A stretch of DNA of 64,000 bases from Pseudomonas baltica (GTDB lineage Bacteria > Pseudomonadota > Gammaproteobacteria > Pseudomonadales > Pseudomonadaceae), in contig NZ_JACMYH010000001.1 in assembly GCF_014235765.1 (NCBI RefSeq), positions 868,001 through 932,000 on the forward strand, in the 5' to 3' direction. Both the position numbers and the translations under genes were made by a program. The notes under the pieces are model-generated. The model was not told the origin of the DNA. It saw only the letters and a list, made by a program, of their open reading frames with translations, and searched no databases. Shown here in pieces: positions 10,101 through 19,690 of the stretch; the stretch's first letter is position 1, and each line of letters opens with the position of its first letter.

Positions 10101-10418
10101 CAACAGGTCCGGCTCGAGATTGGCCAGGAAGGTTTCCCGCACCAACTCGGCTACCTTGGCGCGCCCGCCGTTTTCGCCATGCTGCAGGTCAATAGGCCCA
10201 GGCGCCGACCAGACACGAATGTTCTCGCTGGGTAATATACCGTGAAACTTCGCACGAATGGCTTCGATGGTCCCGTCGAGCAGGCTGCTCAGGGCCAGGA
10301 ATATTTCGTGCTCTCCGCAATTTTCGACCAGGCTTTCTACAAGGTCCATGACGTAGCAAGGCGACTCGGAGGTAGCGCAATGAACCTGAGCGCCCTGCAT
10401 GTCTATAACAATCCGCAT
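7191..10418 (-). CDS. two-domain glycosyltransferase (tandem GT4-type)
   Basis: 1075 residues. The N-terminal ~220 residues are unassigned. A first GT-B unit starts near residue 230 (LAYVSPLPPQKSGIAGYS) and includes SRGETSAAVLDCFNYG. A second starts near 660 (RRIYVDVSAMAR) with GTIEPRKGY near 881 and the nucleotide-sugar motif SEGEGFGLPLIEA near 960. This is the WbpX/WbdA-like layout of enzymes that add several sugar units processively. Its ATG overlaps the stop of the methyltransferase gene (TAATG). With wzm/wzt just upstream, it is probably the main polymerising transferase of an ABC-exported O-chain. Donor and linkage cannot be read; GDP-mannose-derived sugars are plausible because manC and manB are in the same operon. 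Confidence 0.88.
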   Translation of the reverse strand: MRIVIDMQGAQVHCATSESPCYVMDLVESLVENCGEHEIFLALSSLLDGTIEAIRAKFHGILPSENIRVWSAPGPIDLQHGENGGRAKVAELVRETFLANLEPDLLLLSHPCATTSIEAASLISALPSGMSIGVIVESASEFEDGVPRPQWVHQFEREDQTHSILLLRPLEAGTVSQALDIPIGRIISLTTDSATDFNEEDLRSDALTVLALLERSGVPPLEKPALRHRLAYVSPLPPQKSGIAGYSAELLPELSAYYDIDVVTGHLEVTDAWVLDNCTLRTVDWFRENATCYQRVIYHLGNNPMHAFMFELLEDIPGIVVLHDFYLGNVHWYRQAHGLKPGAWVQELYQGHGYKAVADFFEDGVHDTLPRYPGSLGVLSKALGVIVHSEYSLLLARHWYGNSEHCSMIPLLRVPAAAPDRARARKALGLKPDDFVVCTFGFMGKTKLNHRLLTAWEDSAVLSQDRKCKLFFVGQNEASDYGQAIEKQLKARRQASGVNIVGWTDNSTYELYLAAADVGVQLRELSRGETSAAVLDCFNYGLGTIVNANGAMADLPDDVLIKLPDQFSDSQLTDALEQLRGHPQFCRKLGDRAAAFVHADHAPAQCAKLYMERIEAHYEEHSRYKTFVASVANVVASDEANVDILETSKCIALNQPPTIGLRRIYVDVSAMARVDLRTGIQRVVRALLLALIESPPPGYLFEPVLLSNVGGAWHWRYARSFMMTLMGCANEWLRDDPVDMQPGEQFLGLDFCGSYTVEGGKAKVFARMRERGVRTSFVVYDLIPILFEEHFPPGTKDAHAQWLYEITQADSALCISAAVAHDLQYWLAVHGAPRPDHKRLETSWFHLGADLNSSVPSSGMPDGAAEILARLRSAPSFLSVGTIEPRKGYAQTLAAFDLLWGEGEELNLVFVGKEGWMVEKLAASLRKHPQLNKRLFWLEGISDEYLEKLYESSSCLLAASEGEGFGLPLIEAAQHELPILARALPVFREVAGEHAAFFEGDTPRALADAVHQWVRNDAEGNTIRSDEMPWLTWKQSAEQLKKALFGIEQTAPSTIAHADAALDTAQETERTRQEC

Positions 10419-12139
10419 TAGCCCCGGTCCTTTTGATCAATAGCTTTTTTCAGGTCGTGATAAATCTGACGTGCTTCGACCGACAGGCCCTCCAGGTGCG
10501 CAGGCACTGAACTGTCCGAAGGAAGACTGGACGCCAGCGCGGCATCGGGCATCATTCCATGGTTGTGCACGACGCTCTTGAGTGCCATGTACAGGCGCGG
10601 AGAACGTTTGAGGGCGGTGTTGAGCCGCTGATGCAGCATCGGGCGGCCCAGCACGAACTGGACAGCCGCGCCCAAGACCTTGCGACCAGAGCCGCGCACG
10701 ATCCCCACCGCTGCACCGGGGGCGGTGCGGACCGTATGGACCGACCAACGGGCCGGACTGGTAACGCGCCAGAAGGTACTGCTCTGCATCTCCTGTAGTT
10801 GCTGCTCGTAGGCCACGGCGCGCAGATACCAATGATGGGCATGCCCCAGCGAAGCGTTGAGTTCGCTGCGAACCTGCTCCAGTTCCTGCACCGCGTTACT
10901 GTGGTGCTCGTGGGCTTGCGCCAGGCTGTTCTGCAAGTGGAAGCAACGCTGTTGCAGCTCGATCACGCTTTCGCTGAACCGATGCTGGTGCGCCTCCACT
11001 CCCTGGCTGAATCTTTGCTCCTGCGCGAAGGACGCTTCGATGATGCGCTGTTCCTGTGCCCCTAGCGCATCAGTGAAGCGTTGCTCCTGAGCAATGACCA
11101 GATCCTGGAAGCGTTGTTCCTGCGCCAGTAAGGCTTCGGTGAAACGTTCTTCCTGGGCCAGCACCGCACCCGCGAAGCGTGCTTCCTGGGCCTGGGCTTC
11201 CTGACTGAAGCGGTCTTCGTGAACTTCGGCCGAATGCTGAAAATTCTCGTGCAGCAGCTTCAATTGCTCCGCGTGGTGGGCATGGATACGCTCAATCGCG
11301 TCCTGCAGACCTGGATAGCTAACATACTGCTCGCCGGGGTCCTGGCCGGGATTTTCCGCCAGCTTGGTTTCCATCGCGCTCAAGCGCTGCTCGATCGCAT
11401 GGTCGTAACGCATTGCCAACTCGTGCAGCGCGACGCCATAGGCCACGTCGAACGCAGACGCAAAGGTCTCGAGCTGTTCGGCAGCAGCTGGCTTTTGCGC
11501 AACTACGGCGTAATCCGGGCTAGTGCCCGAAATCACGTCCCACACCCCGATTTTCTGGTCTTCGGCGCGCAGTTCGGAGCGCTCTTGAAGGCGGACGATT
11601 TTAGCGCGGGCAAACCCCGAATGCTCGGCCAGAAACGACAGCAGCAAACCCGGCAGTGGCCGTTCGTGGGTCGGGTCAAGATAGAACGTATTGGTCCCCA
11701 CGACGAGACTTTCGGCATTCGGCGTTTCAAGGATCAGCAGCCCGGCTGGGCGCAATACGCGCTGGGCTTCGGCCACCACTTCCTGAAGAACGGGAAAAGG
11801 AATGTGTTCGGCAATGTGAAAGCCCGTCACGGCCACCAGGCTGTTGTCCGGCAGCTCCTTGAGCGCGGCAAGGGCATCTGCGTTACGCGCAGGCAAACCC
11901 AACGCCTGGCAGGCCTGCAGCATCCCCTCATCCAGGTCTACACCCACGGGAGCGTAACCTTCACGCTGAAGCAACTCTAGCCATTCGCCACGACCGCAGC
12001 CTAGATCCAGTATCGGATAATCTTGATAAAGGTCTTTGAGCGGGTCGAGAAATGGCAAATAGACTCGCAGTCGCTCGGTGATCAAATCCCGAGATCCGCG
12101 ATAGCGGTCTTCGAAAGCGCGATAGAAACTGTCGTCCAT
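10418..12139 (-). CDS. SAM-dependent methyltransferase with hendecad coiled coil, WbdD-like chain terminator candidate
   Basis: 573 residues. The N-terminus has a class I methyltransferase motif I (ILDLGCGRGEW, about 42-52) and a DLDEGM motif after it. Residues about 305-403 are nine near-perfect 11-residue repeats of the type AQEQRFTDALG, a long hendecad coiled coil. A C-terminal basic, amphipathic segment (FWRVTSPARW and later) could bind membrane. In E. coli O8/O9a, WbdD caps the chain with methyl groups and its coiled coil acts as a length ruler; I see no kinase domain here. The ATG at 12139 overlaps the wzt stop (TGATG). The longer frame up to 12235 lies inside wzt and was rejected. Confidence 0.85.
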   Translation of the reverse strand: MDDSFYRAFEDRYRGSRDLITERLRVYLPFLDPLKDLYQDYPILDLGCGRGEWLELLQREGYAPVGVDLDEGMLQACQALGLPARNADALAALKELPDNSLVAVTGFHIAEHIPFPVLQEVVAEAQRVLRPAGLLILETPNAESLVVGTNTFYLDPTHERPLPGLLLSFLAEHSGFARAKIVRLQERSELRAEDQKIGVWDVISGTSPDYAVVAQKPAAAEQLETFASAFDVAYGVALHELAMRYDHAIEQRLSAMETKLAENPGQDPGEQYVSYPGLQDAIERIHAHHAEQLKLLHENFQHSAEVHEDRFSQEAQAQEARFAGAVLAQEERFTEALLAQEQRFQDLVIAQEQRFTDALGAQEQRIIEASFAQEQRFSQGVEAHQHRFSESVIELQQRCFHLQNSLAQAHEHHSNAVQELEQVRSELNASLGHAHHWYLRAVAYEQQLQEMQSSTFWRVTSPARWSVHTVRTAPGAAVGIVRGSGRKVLGAAVQFVLGRPMLHQRLNTALKRSPRLYMALKSVVHNHGMMPDAALASSLPSDSSVPAHLEGLSVEARQIYHDLKKAIDQKDRG

Positions 12140-13353
12140 CACTTGCACTCCACAGTCGGAGGTATCCAGGCCAAGCCGACGAAGCTGCCTTTGGACATGT
12201 TGACTACGTTGAACAGCAGCGCTAGATCGCGCCATTCGTAATTGTCGGCGATATGACTATCGGTGGCGTGCAGTGCGACGGCCACGGAATACGAACCCAC
12301 ACCCAACATGGCCGGGAAGCGAAATTCATATGTCAAGACTTCGCCTTCCTGCAGGTCGGTTCGCACGCACTTGAGATGGTGAGTGTTGGTGCCGAAGACA
12401 TCCTGACCCAAGCGATCCTTGATCACATAGCCAACAACCAACTCTGGCAGTTCAACGTTGATCTTGACCTTGATGGTCAGGCACACCTCCTCGCCCACCG
12501 CTATGTACTCGACCGGGGCACCTTCGGTGTTGTAAAGCGTTACGCTGTCGATAGACGCCTTGCCACTACCAGATTTGGTCTGGCGACCGCCATCGGCCAG
12601 CGTGTTGACTTCGACCACCGAGTTTTCTTTCTGGGCAATGATCGCGTTGTAGTAGTCCATGACTTCTTCAGGCGGGCCATCCTTGATGATGGTGCCGCCA
12701 TCCAGCAGGATCGCACGACTGCACAGCGCCTGAATCGAGCCCCTGTCGTGGGACACGATCAGCAAGGTTGTACCCGCTTTCTGGTACTCCTTGATGCGCC
12801 CGAAGCTTTTGTGCTGGAAGTAACTGTCACCAACGGAAAGGGCCTCGTCGATGATCAGAATTTCCGGGCGGAATGCAGTCGCTACCGAAAACGCCACACG
12901 CATCTGCATACCGCTGGAATATGTCCGTACCGCGTGATCGAAGTACTCGCCGATTTCGGCGAAAGCCTCGATGTCATCGATCGCGCCATTGATCTGGCTG
13001 GCATTGAACCCCATCAGACCTGCGGCGTGATAGACGTTCTGCCGCCCTGTCAATTCAGGGTTGAAGCCCATCCCCAGCTCCAGAATGGCAGCAATGCGGC
13101 CATTCACCTGGACCGTTCCCTCACTGGGCTGCAGAGTGCCAGTGATCATTTTCAGCAATGTGGACTTGCCCGCGCCGTTCTGGCCCACCAAGCCAATGGC
13201 TTCGCCAGCGCCCAGTTCGAAGCTGATGTGCTTGAGGACCCAATGCTCTTCGGTGGGTTTCACAGGAAGGTAGAACCAGCGCGCCATGCGCTGCCACTCC
13301 GAGCGATAGGTGCGATACGCCTTGCCCAGATTGGTGACGGCTAGAAGTGTCAT
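12139..13353 (-). CDS. wzt: O-polysaccharide ABC transporter ATPase with C-terminal carbohydrate-binding domain
   Basis: 404 residues. The nucleotide-binding domain has Walker A GQNGAGKS (57-64), signature YSSGMQMRVAFS and Walker B ILIIDEALSVGD. The remaining ~150 residues match the length and position of the Wzt C-terminal beta-sandwich, which in E. coli O8/O9a recognises the modified non-reducing end of the finished chain. It energises export of undecaprenyl-linked O-chain through Wzm. The start overlaps the wzm stop by 4 bp and its stop overlaps the methyltransferase start, so wzm, wzt and the terminator are translationally coupled. That order supports the idea that export is tied to terminal methylation. 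Confidence 0.95.
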   Translation of the reverse strand: MTLLAVTNLGKAYRTYRSEWQRMARWFYLPVKPTEEHWVLKHISFELGAGEAIGLVGQNGAGKSTLLKMITGTLQPSEGTVQVNGRIAAILELGMGFNPELTGRQNVYHAAGLMGFNASQINGAIDDIEAFAEIGEYFDHAVRTYSSGMQMRVAFSVATAFRPEILIIDEALSVGDSYFQHKSFGRIKEYQKAGTTLLIVSHDRGSIQALCSRAILLDGGTIIKDGPPEEVMDYYNAIIAQKENSVVEVNTLADGGRQTKSGSGKASIDSVTLYNTEGAPVEYIAVGEEVCLTIKVKINVELPELVVGYVIKDRLGQDVFGTNTHHLKCVRTDLQEGEVLTYEFRFPAMLGVGSYSVAVALHATDSHIADNYEWRDLALLFNVVNMSKGSFVGLAWIPPTVECK

Positions 13354-14144
13354 AGCGAATCCACCATTTCTGCCGATGCGCGACGGAACAGGAACAAGCC
13401 CACCAACATCAAGGCAGAAGCGATCAAGACGGTGATGCCAATTTGTTGGATGTCAGGCGGCACTTTGTAGACCAGTACATTGTGGTAGGCGGCAACGATG
13501 GGATACATCGGGTTGGCGTCCAGCGTGCCACGCAGGTACTCGGGCACGATGTTTATCGAATAGACGATCGGGGTGAACCAGAACCACACCTGCAGAATGA
13601 TCGGCATGACCTGACCGATGTCGCGGACGAATACGTTCAGTACGCCCAATATCAGGCCAATGCCGACGGCCAAGGCAACGACGGTCAGCGTCAGAGGGAT
13701 CAACCAGAACATCTGCATGTTCGGCGCATGACCCAGCGCAGCGAATATGATCAACACAGCAGCGAACAGCAGCAGATTATTGAGGATGGCAGAGCCAACA
13801 ACGATGATCGGCAACGCAATGCGCGGAAAGCGCATCTTCTTCATCAGGTTGCCCTGCTCGATGAACACCGTCAGGCAGCGCCCGACGATTTCCGCGAACA
13901 GGTTCCAGGCCAGGATGCCGGCAATCAGGTACAGCGCGTAGGCGTACTTGTTGTCGATGCCCGGCAAGCGGGCGCCGAGCACGTTGGACAGGATGAGCGC
14001 GTAGATGGCGACCTGGGCCAGCGGATGAATGATCATCCAGAGGCCACCCAGTTTGCTGCGCGCAAAGCGCGCAACGAACTCGTTCTTAATGGAAGTTACA
14101 ATGAAGCCTCTGTAGTCCCAGATGCCTCTCAACATGCCAAACAT
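13350..14144 (-). CDS. wzm: O-polysaccharide ABC transporter permease
   Basis: 264 residues, ABC-2 type, with about six membrane segments and the N-terminal motif RSKLGGLWMIIHPLAQVAIY typical of Wzm/KpsM. It forms the inner-membrane channel for the lipid-linked polymer together with Wzt. It lies two bases after manB and overlaps wzt by 4 bp. The family length is about 260, so the gene looks complete. Its presence defines the ABC-dependent pathway; no wzx flippase or wzy polymerase was seen in this part of the locus. Confidence 0.94.
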   Translation of the reverse strand: MFGMLRGIWDYRGFIVTSIKNEFVARFARSKLGGLWMIIHPLAQVAIYALILSNVLGARLPGIDNKYAYALYLIAGILAWNLFAEIVGRCLTVFIEQGNLMKKMRFPRIALPIIVVGSAILNNLLLFAAVLIIFAALGHAPNMQMFWLIPLTLTVVALAVGIGLILGVLNVFVRDIGQVMPIILQVWFWFTPIVYSINIVPEYLRGTLDANPMYPIVAAYHNVLVYKVPPDIQQIGITVLIASALMLVGLFLFRRASAEMVDSL

Positions 14145-14146
14145 AA

Positions 14147-15508
14147 TTATCCTTTGATCAAACGCTCTATTTCAGCAACACGCTGGGCCACCAATTCTTC
14201 GCTGCCGCGGCTTTCCACGTTCAGGCGCAGCAGTGGCTCGGTGTTCGAACCTCGCAGGCTGAAGCGCCAGTCGGCGAACTCGACGCTGATGCCGTCGGTG
14301 CGGTCGACGTTGGGGTTCTGTGCGGTGTAGAACGCGAGGATCTTCTCGATCGAGCCTTTGACGTCGGCGACTTCGTAGTTGATCTCGCCGCTGCACGGGA
14401 ACGCCTGGATGCGTTCGTCCACCAGTTGGGCCAGGGTCTTGCCGGTGACGCTCATCAGCTCGGCCACCAGCAGCCATGGGATATTGCCGCTGTCGCAGTA
14501 GGCGAAGTCGCGGAAATAGTGGTGGGCGCTCATCTCGCCGCCGTAGACGGCGTCTTCGGCGCGCATGCGCTCCTTGATGAAGGCGTGGCCGGTCTTGCTC
14601 TGGATGGCGACGCCACCGGCGGCTTCGACCTGTTCGATGGTGTTCCAGGTCAGGCGCGGGTCGTGGATGATCTTGCTGCCGGGGTGCTTCTTCAGCAGCA
14701 TTTCAGCCAGCAGGCCGACCAGGTAGTAGCCCTCGATGAAGCGGCCCTTGTCGTCGAAGAAGAAGCAGCGGTCGAAGTCGCCGTCCCAGGCGATACCCAT
14801 GTCGGCGCCGTTTTCCAGCAGGGCCTTGCGGGTCAGCTCGCGGTTTTCCGGCAGCAGCGGGTTGGGCACGCCATTGGGGAAGTTGCCGTCTGGTTCGCCG
14901 TTGATGACGATCAGTTCCAGTGGCAGCTTGGCCTTGAGCAGTTCGATGGTCGGGCCGACGGCGCCGTTGCCGGGGTCGGCCAGCACCTTGAGGGGCTTGA
15001 GCGACTTGACGTCGATGTAGGTGAGCAGGTGCTCGATGTAGGCGCTCTTGTCGAACACTTCGCGCACGTGGCCAGCGGTGGCGGCCTTGTCGTCGAAGCT
15101 GCCGGCTTCAACGCGGGCACGAATGGCGTCGAGGCCGGTGTCGCCGCTGATCGGCTTGGAATGCTCGCGCACCAGCTTCATGCCGTTGTAACCCTTGGGG
15201 TTATGGCTGGCGGTGATCATGATGCCGCCATCGGCCTTGAGGTGGCTGGTGGCGAAGTAGACTTCTTCGGTGCCGCACAGGCCCAGGTCGAGCACGTCGG
15301 CGCCGGCCTCGGTCAGGCCCTTGATGAGGGCGGCGGCCAGGCCTGGGCTTTCCAGGCGCATGTCGCGCCCGACGACATAGGCTTTGCCGTGCAGTTCGGA
15401 CACCAGCGCGCGACCGATACGGTAGGCGATGTCGTCATTGAGGTCGGCGGGGACTTGGCCACGAATGTCGTAGGCCTTGAAGCAACGGGTCTGGAGAGGG
15501 GGATACAT
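14147..15508 (-). CDS. manB: phosphomannomutase/phosphoglucomutase (AlgC/ManB type)
   Basis: 453 residues of the alpha-D-phosphohexomutase family, interconverting mannose-6-P and mannose-1-P (and often the glucose forms). The catalytic serine lies in TASHNP (about residue 101) and the metal loop is DGDFDRC. A sugar-binding GGEMSAHH motif and a C-terminal phosphate loop ([14 protein letters not shown]) are also visible. It lies between manC and wzm, so it supplies mannose-1-phosphate for GDP-mannose and possibly glucose-1-phosphate for the dTDP and CDP branches. The 141-bp gap upstream holds a GC-rich inverted repeat (about 15597-15633) without a T-run. Confidence 0.93.
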   Translation of the reverse strand: MYPPLQTRCFKAYDIRGQVPADLNDDIAYRIGRALVSELHGKAYVVGRDMRLESPGLAAALIKGLTEAGADVLDLGLCGTEEVYFATSHLKADGGIMITASHNPKGYNGMKLVREHSKPISGDTGLDAIRARVEAGSFDDKAATAGHVREVFDKSAYIEHLLTYIDVKSLKPLKVLADPGNGAVGPTIELLKAKLPLELIVINGEPDGNFPNGVPNPLLPENRELTRKALLENGADMGIAWDGDFDRCFFFDDKGRFIEGYYLVGLLAEMLLKKHPGSKIIHDPRLTWNTIEQVEAAGGVAIQSKTGHAFIKERMRAEDAVYGGEMSAHHYFRDFAYCDSGNIPWLLVAELMSVTGKTLAQLVDERIQAFPCSGEINYEVADVKGSIEKILAFYTAQNPNVDRTDGISVEFADWRFSLRGSNTEPLLRLNVESRGSEELVAQRVAEIERLIKG

Positions 15509-15649
15509 GGCAATCGCTCGCTCTATGTGGCCGACGCGCGATGAGCGCGGACGTCGGTAGATTGGACGGTCGCTGACGAACGACCAGCGCAGTTCGGCCC
15601 CTGCGCATGCATTGGAGGCACGCGCAGAGGCCGAAGCGGGGTTTATCGG

Positions 15650-17095
15650 TCAGGCCTTGTCAACGCGGCCGTAGACGTCTTCGAAACGGACGATGTCGTC
15701 CTCGCCGAGATAGTCGCCGCTTTGCACTTCGATCAGCACCAGGTCGATCACGCCCGGGTTCTTCAGGCGATGCTGGTGGCCGGCACGAATGAAGGTCGAC
15801 TCGTTGGTGTTGAGCATCAGCTCGCGGTCGTCGTTGACCACCACGGCCATGCCGCTGACGACGATCCAGTGCTCGCTGCGGTGATGGTGCATCTGCAGCG
15901 ACAGCGACGCCTGGGGCTTGACCACGATGCGCTTGATCTTGAAGCGCTCACCCTCTTCCAGGGTGGTGTAGGTGCCCCACGGACGGTGCACGGTGCGGTG
16001 CAGCTTGTGCAGGTGGTGGCCGCTGGCCTTGAGCTGGCCGACGATGTGCTTGACGTCCTGACCGTGATCCTTGTGACTGATCATCAAGGCATCCGGGGTG
16101 TCGATGACCAGCAGGTCTTCGACGCCGACCAGTGCGGTCAGGCGGTCTTCGCTGTGGACGAAGTTGTTGCGCGCATTGTGCGAGAGCACTTCGCCTTCGA
16201 AACGGTTACCGTTTTCGTCGGCGCCGGTCAGTTCACTGACGGCGTTCCACGAACCGATGTCGCTCCAGCCGATGTCGCACGGCACGGTGGCGACTTTGTC
16301 CGAGCGCTCCATCAGGGCGTAGTCGACCGAAATATCCGGGACCTGGGCGAACGCGTCGGCGTCCAGTGCCAGGCAGCGGTAGTTCGGTGCTTCGGTCAGG
16401 CGCGAGGCTTCCTTGACGGCAACGGCGGCGGCAAGAACGTCCGGCGCGTGTTTTTTCAGTTCTTCGAGGACGCTGCGGACCTGGAAGCAGAACATGCCCG
16501 AGTTCCAGAAGTAGTTACCGGCGGCAACGTAGCCCTTGGCGGTTTCCAGGTCTGGCTTCTCGACGAAGCGCGCGACTTTCAGGGTACCTTCCAGGCCGGT
16601 GCCGACGCCGGCCTCGATGTAGCCAAAGCCGGTTTCAGGGTACTGCGGCTGAATGCCGAACGTGACCAGCCAGCCTTCGGCCGACAGCTTGACGGCTTTG
16701 GCGACGGCGGCGGAGAACGCGGCTTCGTTCTGGATCAGGTGGTCGGCCGCCAGCACCAGCATGTGGGCGTCGGGACCGTGGGAATCGTTGAGTTGCAGCG
16801 CGGCCATGGCGACGGCGGCGGCAGTGTTGCGGCCGAACGGCTCGAGGATGAAGCCCTGGGCGTGGCCGGTCTTGTTGACGGTGCGGTATTCGTCTTCGGT
16901 CTTGAACAGCAGCTCGCGATTGGTGACGGTGAGCACTTCGGACACACCTTCGAGCTTGGAGGCGCGCAGGAAGGTCTTCTGGATCAGGTTCTGGCCGTCA
17001 GGCAGTGCCATGAATGGCTTGGGATGGGCCTCGCGGGAAACGGGCCACAACCGGCTGCCAACGCCGCCGGAAAGAATAACGGGGATCAGGTTCAT
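15650..17095 (-). CDS. manC: mannose-1-phosphate guanylyltransferase/mannose-6-phosphate isomerase
   Basis: 481 residues, bifunctional type II PMI-GMP (AlgA/WbpW/ManC). The N-terminal pyrophosphorylase motif is GGVGSRLWPVSREAHPKPF, with FVEKPD downstream. The C-terminal cupin carries RPWGTY and QMHHHRSEHW, the metal-binding isomerase site. The frame is open further upstream to 17326, but homology places the start at the ATG at 17095 (MNLIPVILSGG). It makes GDP-mannose for the O-chain together with ManB. The 256 bp between it and rmlD hold no visible gene. Confidence 0.95.
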   Translation of the reverse strand: MNLIPVILSGGVGSRLWPVSREAHPKPFMALPDGQNLIQKTFLRASKLEGVSEVLTVTNRELLFKTEDEYRTVNKTGHAQGFILEPFGRNTAAAVAMAALQLNDSHGPDAHMLVLAADHLIQNEAAFSAAVAKAVKLSAEGWLVTFGIQPQYPETGFGYIEAGVGTGLEGTLKVARFVEKPDLETAKGYVAAGNYFWNSGMFCFQVRSVLEELKKHAPDVLAAAVAVKEASRLTEAPNYRCLALDADAFAQVPDISVDYALMERSDKVATVPCDIGWSDIGSWNAVSELTGADENGNRFEGEVLSHNARNNFVHSEDRLTALVGVEDLLVIDTPDALMISHKDHGQDVKHIVGQLKASGHHLHKLHRTVHRPWGTYTTLEEGERFKIKRIVVKPQASLSLQMHHHRSEHWIVVSGMAVVVNDDRELMLNTNESTFIRAGHQHRLKNPGVIDLVLIEVQSGDYLGEDDIVRFEDVYGRVDKA

Positions 17096-17351
17096 GCGTA
17101 TTGGATCCTTTGTTTGCCGGTGTAGCGGCACTGTGAAAATCGATCTGTAGACCAGCTGTACATGGGGTGGAAACCACCGCTGCGCATCGAAGATCTGGCG
17201 GCTCCCTGCGCCGCAGACAACATATACGTCAAACCCTGAAGCCGCTCGCTGCTGATGAGTCAAGGAAGTGGCGGCTAGAATATCAGGAAATCCGGGGCCA
17301 AGCGCAAATCGTTCGCGCTTGGACACCTGGCCTGGCCCAGTAGTTCAGCGA

Positions 17352-18251
17352 TCATTGCTTGGTGCTGATCTCGGCCAGCATTCGCTTCACGCCCACTTCC
17401 CAATGCGGCAGCGTCAGGCCGAAACGCTCGGTCAGTTTGGTCGTGTCCAGGCGCGAATTCAGCGGGCGCAGGGCGGGTGTCGGGTAGGCACTGGTGGGAA
17501 TGGCCTCGACCGTTTCCACGGCCAGCTTGGTGCCTTGGCGGCGGGCGTTTTCGATGACCAGCTTGGCAAAGGCGTGCCAGGACGTTTCGCCCGTAGCGGC
17601 GAGGTGGTAGGTGCCGGCCAGGTCAGGGTTCGCCACGGCCATGGGAATGGCATGGGCGACGACGTCGGCCAGCAGCTCGGCGCCGGTGGGTGCGCCGATC
17701 TGATCGCTGATGACGCTCAGGCTCTTGCGGTCCTTGGCCAGGCGCAGCATGGTCTTGGCAAAATTGTTGCCACGGGCTGCGTAGACCCAGCTGGTGCGGA
17801 AAATCAGATGCTTGCAGCCGGACTTGCGAATGGCTTCTTCGCCGGCCAGCTTGCTCGCGCCGTAGTAGTTGACGGGGACCGTGGTGTCGCTCTCCTGCCA
17901 GGGCTTCTCGCCCGTGCCATCGAACACGTAGTCGGTGGAGTAATGCACCAGCCAGGCGTCCAGATCGAGCGCTTCACGGGCGAGCACGGCGCTGGCCTGG
18001 TGATTGATCAGGTCGGCGGTGTCCTTTTCGCTCTCGGCCTTGTCCACGGCGGTATAGGCGGCAGCGTTGACGATAACGTTCGGCGCGATGCGCCGCACCG
18101 TTTCGGCCAGCCCTTGAAGCGATGCCAGGTCTCCGCAGAGACCGGCTTCATCGATGTTCCTGCCCAGTGCGACTACCTTGCCCAGCGGCGCCAAGGCACG
18201 CTGCAGCTCCCAACCCACCTGACCGTTCTTGCCCAGGAGCAATATTTTCAC
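17352..18251 (-). CDS. rfbD: dTDP-4-dehydrorhamnose reductase
   Basis: 299 residues, the last enzyme of dTDP-L-rhamnose synthesis. It begins [16 protein letters not shown] with the Rossmann glycine motif; STDYVFDG and [10 protein letters not shown] carry the catalytic Thr/Tyr/Lys region of RmlD. It overlaps the rmlB stop by 4 bp. The partner genes rmlA and rmlC are not in the window, so they must be elsewhere if L-rhamnose is made. Confidence 0.95.
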   Translation of the reverse strand: MKILLLGKNGQVGWELQRALAPLGKVVALGRNIDEAGLCGDLASLQGLAETVRRIAPNVIVNAAAYTAVDKAESEKDTADLINHQASAVLAREALDLDAWLVHYSTDYVFDGTGEKPWQESDTTVPVNYYGASKLAGEEAIRKSGCKHLIFRTSWVYAARGNNFAKTMLRLAKDRKSLSVISDQIGAPTGAELLADVVAHAIPMAVANPDLAGTYHLAATGETSWHAFAKLVIENARRQGTKLAVETVEAIPTSAYPTPALRPLNSRLDTTKLTERFGLTLPHWEVGVKRMLAEISTKQ

Positions 18252-19333
18252 AGTTCACGCCCTTGATAATTCGTATCGATCCATTGCTGGTAGGCGCCGC
18301 TCTTCACGCGGTTGACCCATTCGGGATTATCCAGATACCACTGCACGGTCTTGCGAATACCGGACTCGAACGTTTCTACCGGCGTCCAACCCAGCTCGCG
18401 CTGGATCTTGCTGGCGTCGATGGCGTAGCGAACGTCATGGCCGGGGCGATCTTGTACGTGGGTGATCAAATGCGCATGAGGACGATGGGGTGACTGCGGG
18501 CAGAGCTCGTCGAGCAAGGCGCAGACCGTGTGCACGACTTCGATGTTCTGTTTCTCGTTGTGGCCGCCGATATTGTAGGTCTCCCCTACCTCACCTTCGG
18601 TCACCACTTGATACAGCGCACGTGCGTGGTCTTCGACATACAGCCAGTCGCGAATTTGATTACCTTTGCCATAAATGGGCAAAGCCTTGCCTTCCAGGGC
18701 ATTGAGGATGATCAACGGAATGAGTTTTTCCGGGAAATGGCACGGCCCATAGTTGTTCGAACAGTTGGTGATCAACGTCGGCAGCCCGTAGGTGCGCTGC
18801 CAGGCACGGACCAGGTGATCGGAGCTGGCCTTGCTCGCGGAATACGGCGAGCTGGGCTGGTAAGGCGTGGTTTCGGTGAAGAGGTCTTCCGGGCCTTCGA
18901 GGTCGCCATACACTTCATCGGTGGAGATGTGGTGGAAGCGGAAGGCGGCCTGGGCCTCGGCGTCGAGTTGCGACCAGTATTGGCGCGCGGCTTCGAGCAA
19001 GGTGTAGGTACCGATCACGTTGGTTTCGACGAACGCGGCAGGCCCGGTGATCGAGCGATCGACATGGGATTCGGCAGCCAGGTGCATGACCAGATCCGGC
19101 CGGTGCTCGGCGAACACTCGATCCATCTGCGCGCGGTCGCAGATGTCGACGTGCTCGAAGGCGTAGCGCGGTGTGCGCTCGCTGCCCATGAGCGAATCCA
19201 GATTACCGGCGTAGGTCAATTTGTCGACATTGACCACGGCGGCGTCGGTATTTGCCAGGATATGGCGAATGACTGCCGAGCCAATGAAGCCTGCACCACC
19301 GGTTACGAGGATTTTCACGTTAAACGACACCAT
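18248..19333 (-). CDS. rfbB: dTDP-glucose 4,6-dehydratase
   Basis: 361 residues. The NAD motif GGAGFIGS is near the N-terminus, [11 protein letters not shown] holds the Thr/Asp/Glu active-site trio, and [10 protein letters not shown] gives the catalytic Tyr and Lys. It converts dTDP-glucose to the 4-keto-6-deoxy sugar. The start is slightly uncertain: ATG at 19333 ([10 protein letters not shown]) was used, and GTG at 19318 (VKILVTGG) would also fit. It is the first gene of the leftward cluster, so the operon promoter should lie in 19334-19676. Confidence 0.95.
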   Translation of the reverse strand: MVSFNVKILVTGGAGFIGSAVIRHILANTDAAVVNVDKLTYAGNLDSLMGSERTPRYAFEHVDICDRAQMDRVFAEHRPDLVMHLAAESHVDRSITGPAAFVETNVIGTYTLLEAARQYWSQLDAEAQAAFRFHHISTDEVYGDLEGPEDLFTETTPYQPSSPYSASKASSDHLVRAWQRTYGLPTLITNCSNNYGPCHFPEKLIPLIILNALEGKALPIYGKGNQIRDWLYVEDHARALYQVVTEGEVGETYNIGGHNEKQNIEVVHTVCALLDELCPQSPHRPHAHLITHVQDRPGHDVRYAIDASKIQRELGWTPVETFESGIRKTVQWYLDNPEWVNRVKSGAYQQWIDTNYQGREL

Positions 19334-19676
19334 CGAGTTAAAGAAGAGACGCGCTGGATCGATTCAGGGCGCGTCTGACGCATGCATGATTTTCAAAGGC
19401 CGGATGATACCAAACCACCCAAGGCCTGTCCCCACGGCACATACGGGCCGACAGCGAGGTTTGTAACACCGGTTGAACACACTGCCAAAAAAGTTGTTAC
19501 GAGAGGTAACCGATCTTTCACATCTGGCGTATGGATACCGAGCCTGTTCGATTTGCGAGGCAATGGACAACGCATTTCGTCTTTTCGTAAATGACAGTTC
19601 CCTTCATCTGACGAAAGGCGCAACACGACCCTGGCGAAACCGGTTGATGGAAACGGTTATAGTGCCGATCTCACAC
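19334..19676. other. divergent intergenic region without a gene
   Basis: About 340 bp separate rfbB (leftward) from the lipoprotein gene (rightward). It is less GC-rich than its flanks and contains a small inverted repeat, GTTAC-GAGAG-GTAAC, at about 19496-19510. It should carry promoters for both directions. I found no JUMPstart-like element and no convincing -35/-10 pair. Short open frames here have no ribosome site and look like chance. Confidence 0.5.
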
Positions 19677-19690
19677 AAGGAGTGGCAGGA

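Noticed and set aside
15597-15633. Terminator between manB and manC
   Set aside because: A GC-rich inverted repeat is present but no T-run follows on the minus strand.
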